DNA of 60,000 nt from Strigamia acuminata. Lineage: Eukaryota; Arthropoda; Chilopoda; Geophilomorpha; Linotaeniidae. Positions 57,249 to 60,000 of this stretch are shown in pieces. The notes beneath the pieces are model-generated. The model had not been told where the DNA came from, did no database searches, and worked only from the letters and a program-made list of their open reading frames with translations. Numbering within the stretch: the stretch's first letter is position 1; each line of letters opens with the position of its first letter. The position numbers and the translations under genes were made by a program. The stretch is from the NCBI GenBank assembly GCA_949358305.1, contig OX442315.1, positions 30,098,427 through 30,158,426 of the forward strand, given 5' to 3'.

Positions 57249-60000
57249 AACAAGAATTTTCTCTTATTTCTCACGCTCAACTCCTCCACCGAAATAAAAG
57301 GAACCAAACCCAAAAGAGGGTCCGCGAGGACAATGCCCAGAGGGGTAATACAAGCTTCGAGGTGGGGCTTCCTCTAAAACTAGATTTCAATTTCCCCACA
57401 ACCGGAAGTACTACCAGATGGGCCGGAAATACGCGAGTAGTAGAGCATTTCTCTCAACTTTATCTTTATCCCTTCGTTTTCCACGTGACGTAAACTTCAG
57501 AGTTGAATCTAAGACGTGAGACTGGGTCTCGGGTCAAGGAATAGTCCATGATGGGTTTCGAGGGAGGTTAGGTGAGGTTCAACGTCCACGACGAGGTCAA
57601 AAAAAGGCGTGGAGCGCGTGACGTGCCCAGGTGGGCGAGCAATGGAGGATGCTCACCTGTCTCATCAACCACCTGTATTATAATCAGATAGGCAGATGTT
57701 GAATTTGACAAGGGCATGCAATAAATGTGACTAACTACACGAACAGAAATATTGCAATCACGCCGAAAATCTTGTGTTTGCTCGTTTGCTTTCACTTTTT
57801 TTTTAGTTCCGTGTGCAAATAGCAAATAAAACTGTTTGTTTGTTGATCATTTCTGCAGTGATTTGCAAGATAAAACACGTTTTGCGTTTCTCTCGATGAT
57901 AATTTCTCACTTTCGGGCTTAATAGGGGAAAAAAATCACTAACAGGAACACAAATTTCCCATTTTATCTTCCGATAATTTTCTAGTAATACAAATAAATT
58001 CGTTTGGAGGATGTTTGTATTTCCTTTTGATTTCACCGGATATTTAACCAGTTAAAACCGGCTAAAACAGTAGTCATTTCCACGTTTCCATCCATTTTTA
58101 TAAAAATTATCTTTTTTAAAAAACAAAAAACACAGAATGCTTCATTTATCGTAAATTGATGAATTCCCTAAAAGTCAGTGTTTGTTTTAATTTATTTTCG
58201 TCTTAATATGCATATCCGATTAGAAAAAAAATTATTACTCCATAAATTATTAATAAAAGTGAAGTTTTTATCAGTGTGATGGCACCTACAGACTGAACTT
58301 GTATACATTAAATGGCGCAGGGGCGTGTAGTGACGTCTGAGACGGAACTTGGGTATTTTGAGTTGTGTTTCGGCCTTCAGACTATCACGTGAACAGATCG
58401 TGTTGTGGCGGTGGACGGGGCGAAGCGTGATGCGTGCTGATGACGACGTCTGATTTTACTTTTCCGTCACAAAAATATCCCTGACCTAAATTGGACTTTA
58501 ATAGCCGCTTTGGAAGGGAAAATGGCGGGGATTCAAGAGGTCGACACACTTTCTTTCGCTGTGGGTGTAAATTTCGGTCATCGAGGTCGACGTCTTGTGA
58601 AAATTGAGAAAGATGAAAGCTGGCTTAAAGGTGATTGCACCTTGTACTTCAAAAGAAAAGGATGTAAACAAAGGAATTTTGCAACACTTTCTTTGTTACA
58701 TTGAAATTTGTGAATTTAAATTTTTTAAAAATGTGTATATTTTTTTAAAAAATTATTTCAGTTGCTCCCATTTGACTATTATTAGCCAGTTTAAAAATAA
58801 ACAGCGCTATAAATAGTCTGGAGAGCACAACAAATCGAGAATACCAACAACAACAATAACGACAATGCAATTGATCGATGACGTAACATCAACCTACATA
58901 GAGAGGAAATAAACCCACAACCAAAACACCCAAACAAACCTCATTTTGTCCATGTCAGTGACTGCACTAATGACGTCATATTTCAGGCCAGGTCAACAAT
59001 CAGCTCAACAATGGAAATTCGTCAAGGACCGTTACACATTTTCAAAAAAAGAAAATGGCGGGAAAACGGTCGAGTAAATGCGTAGTAGAAATCGAACATC
59101 TGGCGATGAGCAGATGTTAACAAACAACACATCATTCATGACTCAAACTATTAATATTTTAAAGTCAATTTACCCGACATCCCGAGTTATTTTTCGTCCG
59201 AAATCAAATACGTTTATAATTAATATATTTATTTAAATAAAAATTAAATTTTATTTTTTTGAATAGAATTGATTAAAACTAATATTTTATAGTTAACGTT
59301 TTCCGCGATATAGTTCTGGCTTGTAAAATAAAGGTAAAAAAAAAAATGAAACAAAAACCTTTGTCTCCCAACACGCTCGGGTGAATCATCCACGTCACCA
59401 TGCCAACGGAGGAAGGATACACTCGAGTTATTCGGCTTACTGTGCCTTGTTTACCAGCAATTATTCACAAAACGTACTTTATGAATTTCATGTTCGAAGC
59501 CAATGGGCGTACCCGGAAATTATTAGCCACGCTGAATTAATTCGTGAGCTATTACTGTGATTAAAAAAAGGAAATGAAATGGAAACTTTCCGACTTTAAA
59601 GGCACATTTCTTTTATTTAGAGTGCGATCATGGGAACTCTTACAACAGAGCGATACACGCCACAATATAAAATCAAAAAATATGAAAAAAAAAAAAATTA
59701 AAAAAAAAAACCAAAATTACATTGAAAATGAATAGCTATTGTTGTTACTCCACATAGTGACTAAATTCATTGCACTTTTCGAGTATTTAAACCGAAAAAA
59801 AATCATTTCCAACGTTTATACTATACAAATCATAAAAAAAAGTCTTAAATTAATTTAAATAATTTCTTAAATCTTTTATAATATATGATAGTTATAGCAC
59901 CCACTTAGAAAATATCAAACTAAAGTGTGGTCATGATTTTACAAAGTGAACATTATAAAAAAAACAAAAAAATATGTACAACAGAATTTTTTCTTCTTCT

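Larger units (their letters stand above)
53689..60000. other. Non-coding tract after PTPA
   Basis: No exon recognised on either strand. A candidate PTPA poly(A) signal, AATAAA, is at 53805-53810. The rest is AT-rich with long homopolymer runs. Four perfect CRE sites lie at 55919-55926, 57203-57210, 57241-57248 and 58971-58978, and further GACGTC cores at about 55604, 58334 and 58443. The part from about 57180 to 58450 is GC-richer, with several CG-containing blocks, and might be a promoter or enhancer of a gene beyond the window. Confidence 0.5.

Overview
The window is animal nuclear DNA, AT-rich, with many introns of about 55-80 bp and GT-AG splice sites. An arthropod is the best guess. The two homeobox genes are Bar/BarH-like. 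The RXR N-terminus starts [16 protein letters not shown], as I recall for arthropod RXR/USP. The flotillin reads like arthropod flotillin-1. Placement within arthropods is not possible from this sequence alone. The exon models below were built by hand from splice signals and phase, and every model gives one uninterrupted frame.

Layout. 1-9131: no gene seen, only repeats, including a hAT-like MITE nested inside another MITE. 9132-25843: two BarH-like homeobox genes in tandem on the minus strand, called BarH-A (9132-10855) and BarH-B (20831-25843), about 10 kb apart. They share a three-exon layout, intron phases and a homeobox exon of identical length (223 nt). About 10 kb of apparently non-coding DNA lies between them and 6 kb upstream of BarH-B. 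32098-35976 (minus): a complete retinoid X receptor (RXR) gene of seven coding exons, with a candidate alternative first exon near 38.2 kb. 39746-41948 (minus): flotillin-1, ten exons. 42176-43594 (minus): an intronless 472-residue gene carrying a motif I associate with bacterial effector-type proteins and plant IQM proteins. This is the most unusual gene here. 45242-48253 (plus): a seven-exon gene for a four-helix membrane protein with a long charged tail. 49036-52033 (minus): carnitine O-acetyltransferase, fourteen exons, with a mitochondrial-like N-terminus and a C-terminal SKL. 52213-53688 (plus): the PP2A activator PTPA, eight exons, sharing a 179-bp divergent promoter with the acetyltransferase. 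53689-60000: no gene seen.

The left 32 kb looks like a developmental-gene regulatory landscape (homeobox genes in large non-coding tracts). The right part, 39-54 kb, is compact housekeeping territory with intergenic gaps from under 200 bp to about 1.6 kb. The genes are not expected to form one pathway. Possible links are only local: divergent promoters (acetyltransferase/PTPA; the orphan gene and the membrane-protein gene) and converging 3' ends (membrane-protein gene and acetyltransferase). Palindromic CRE sites (TGACGTCA) are notably frequent across the window.
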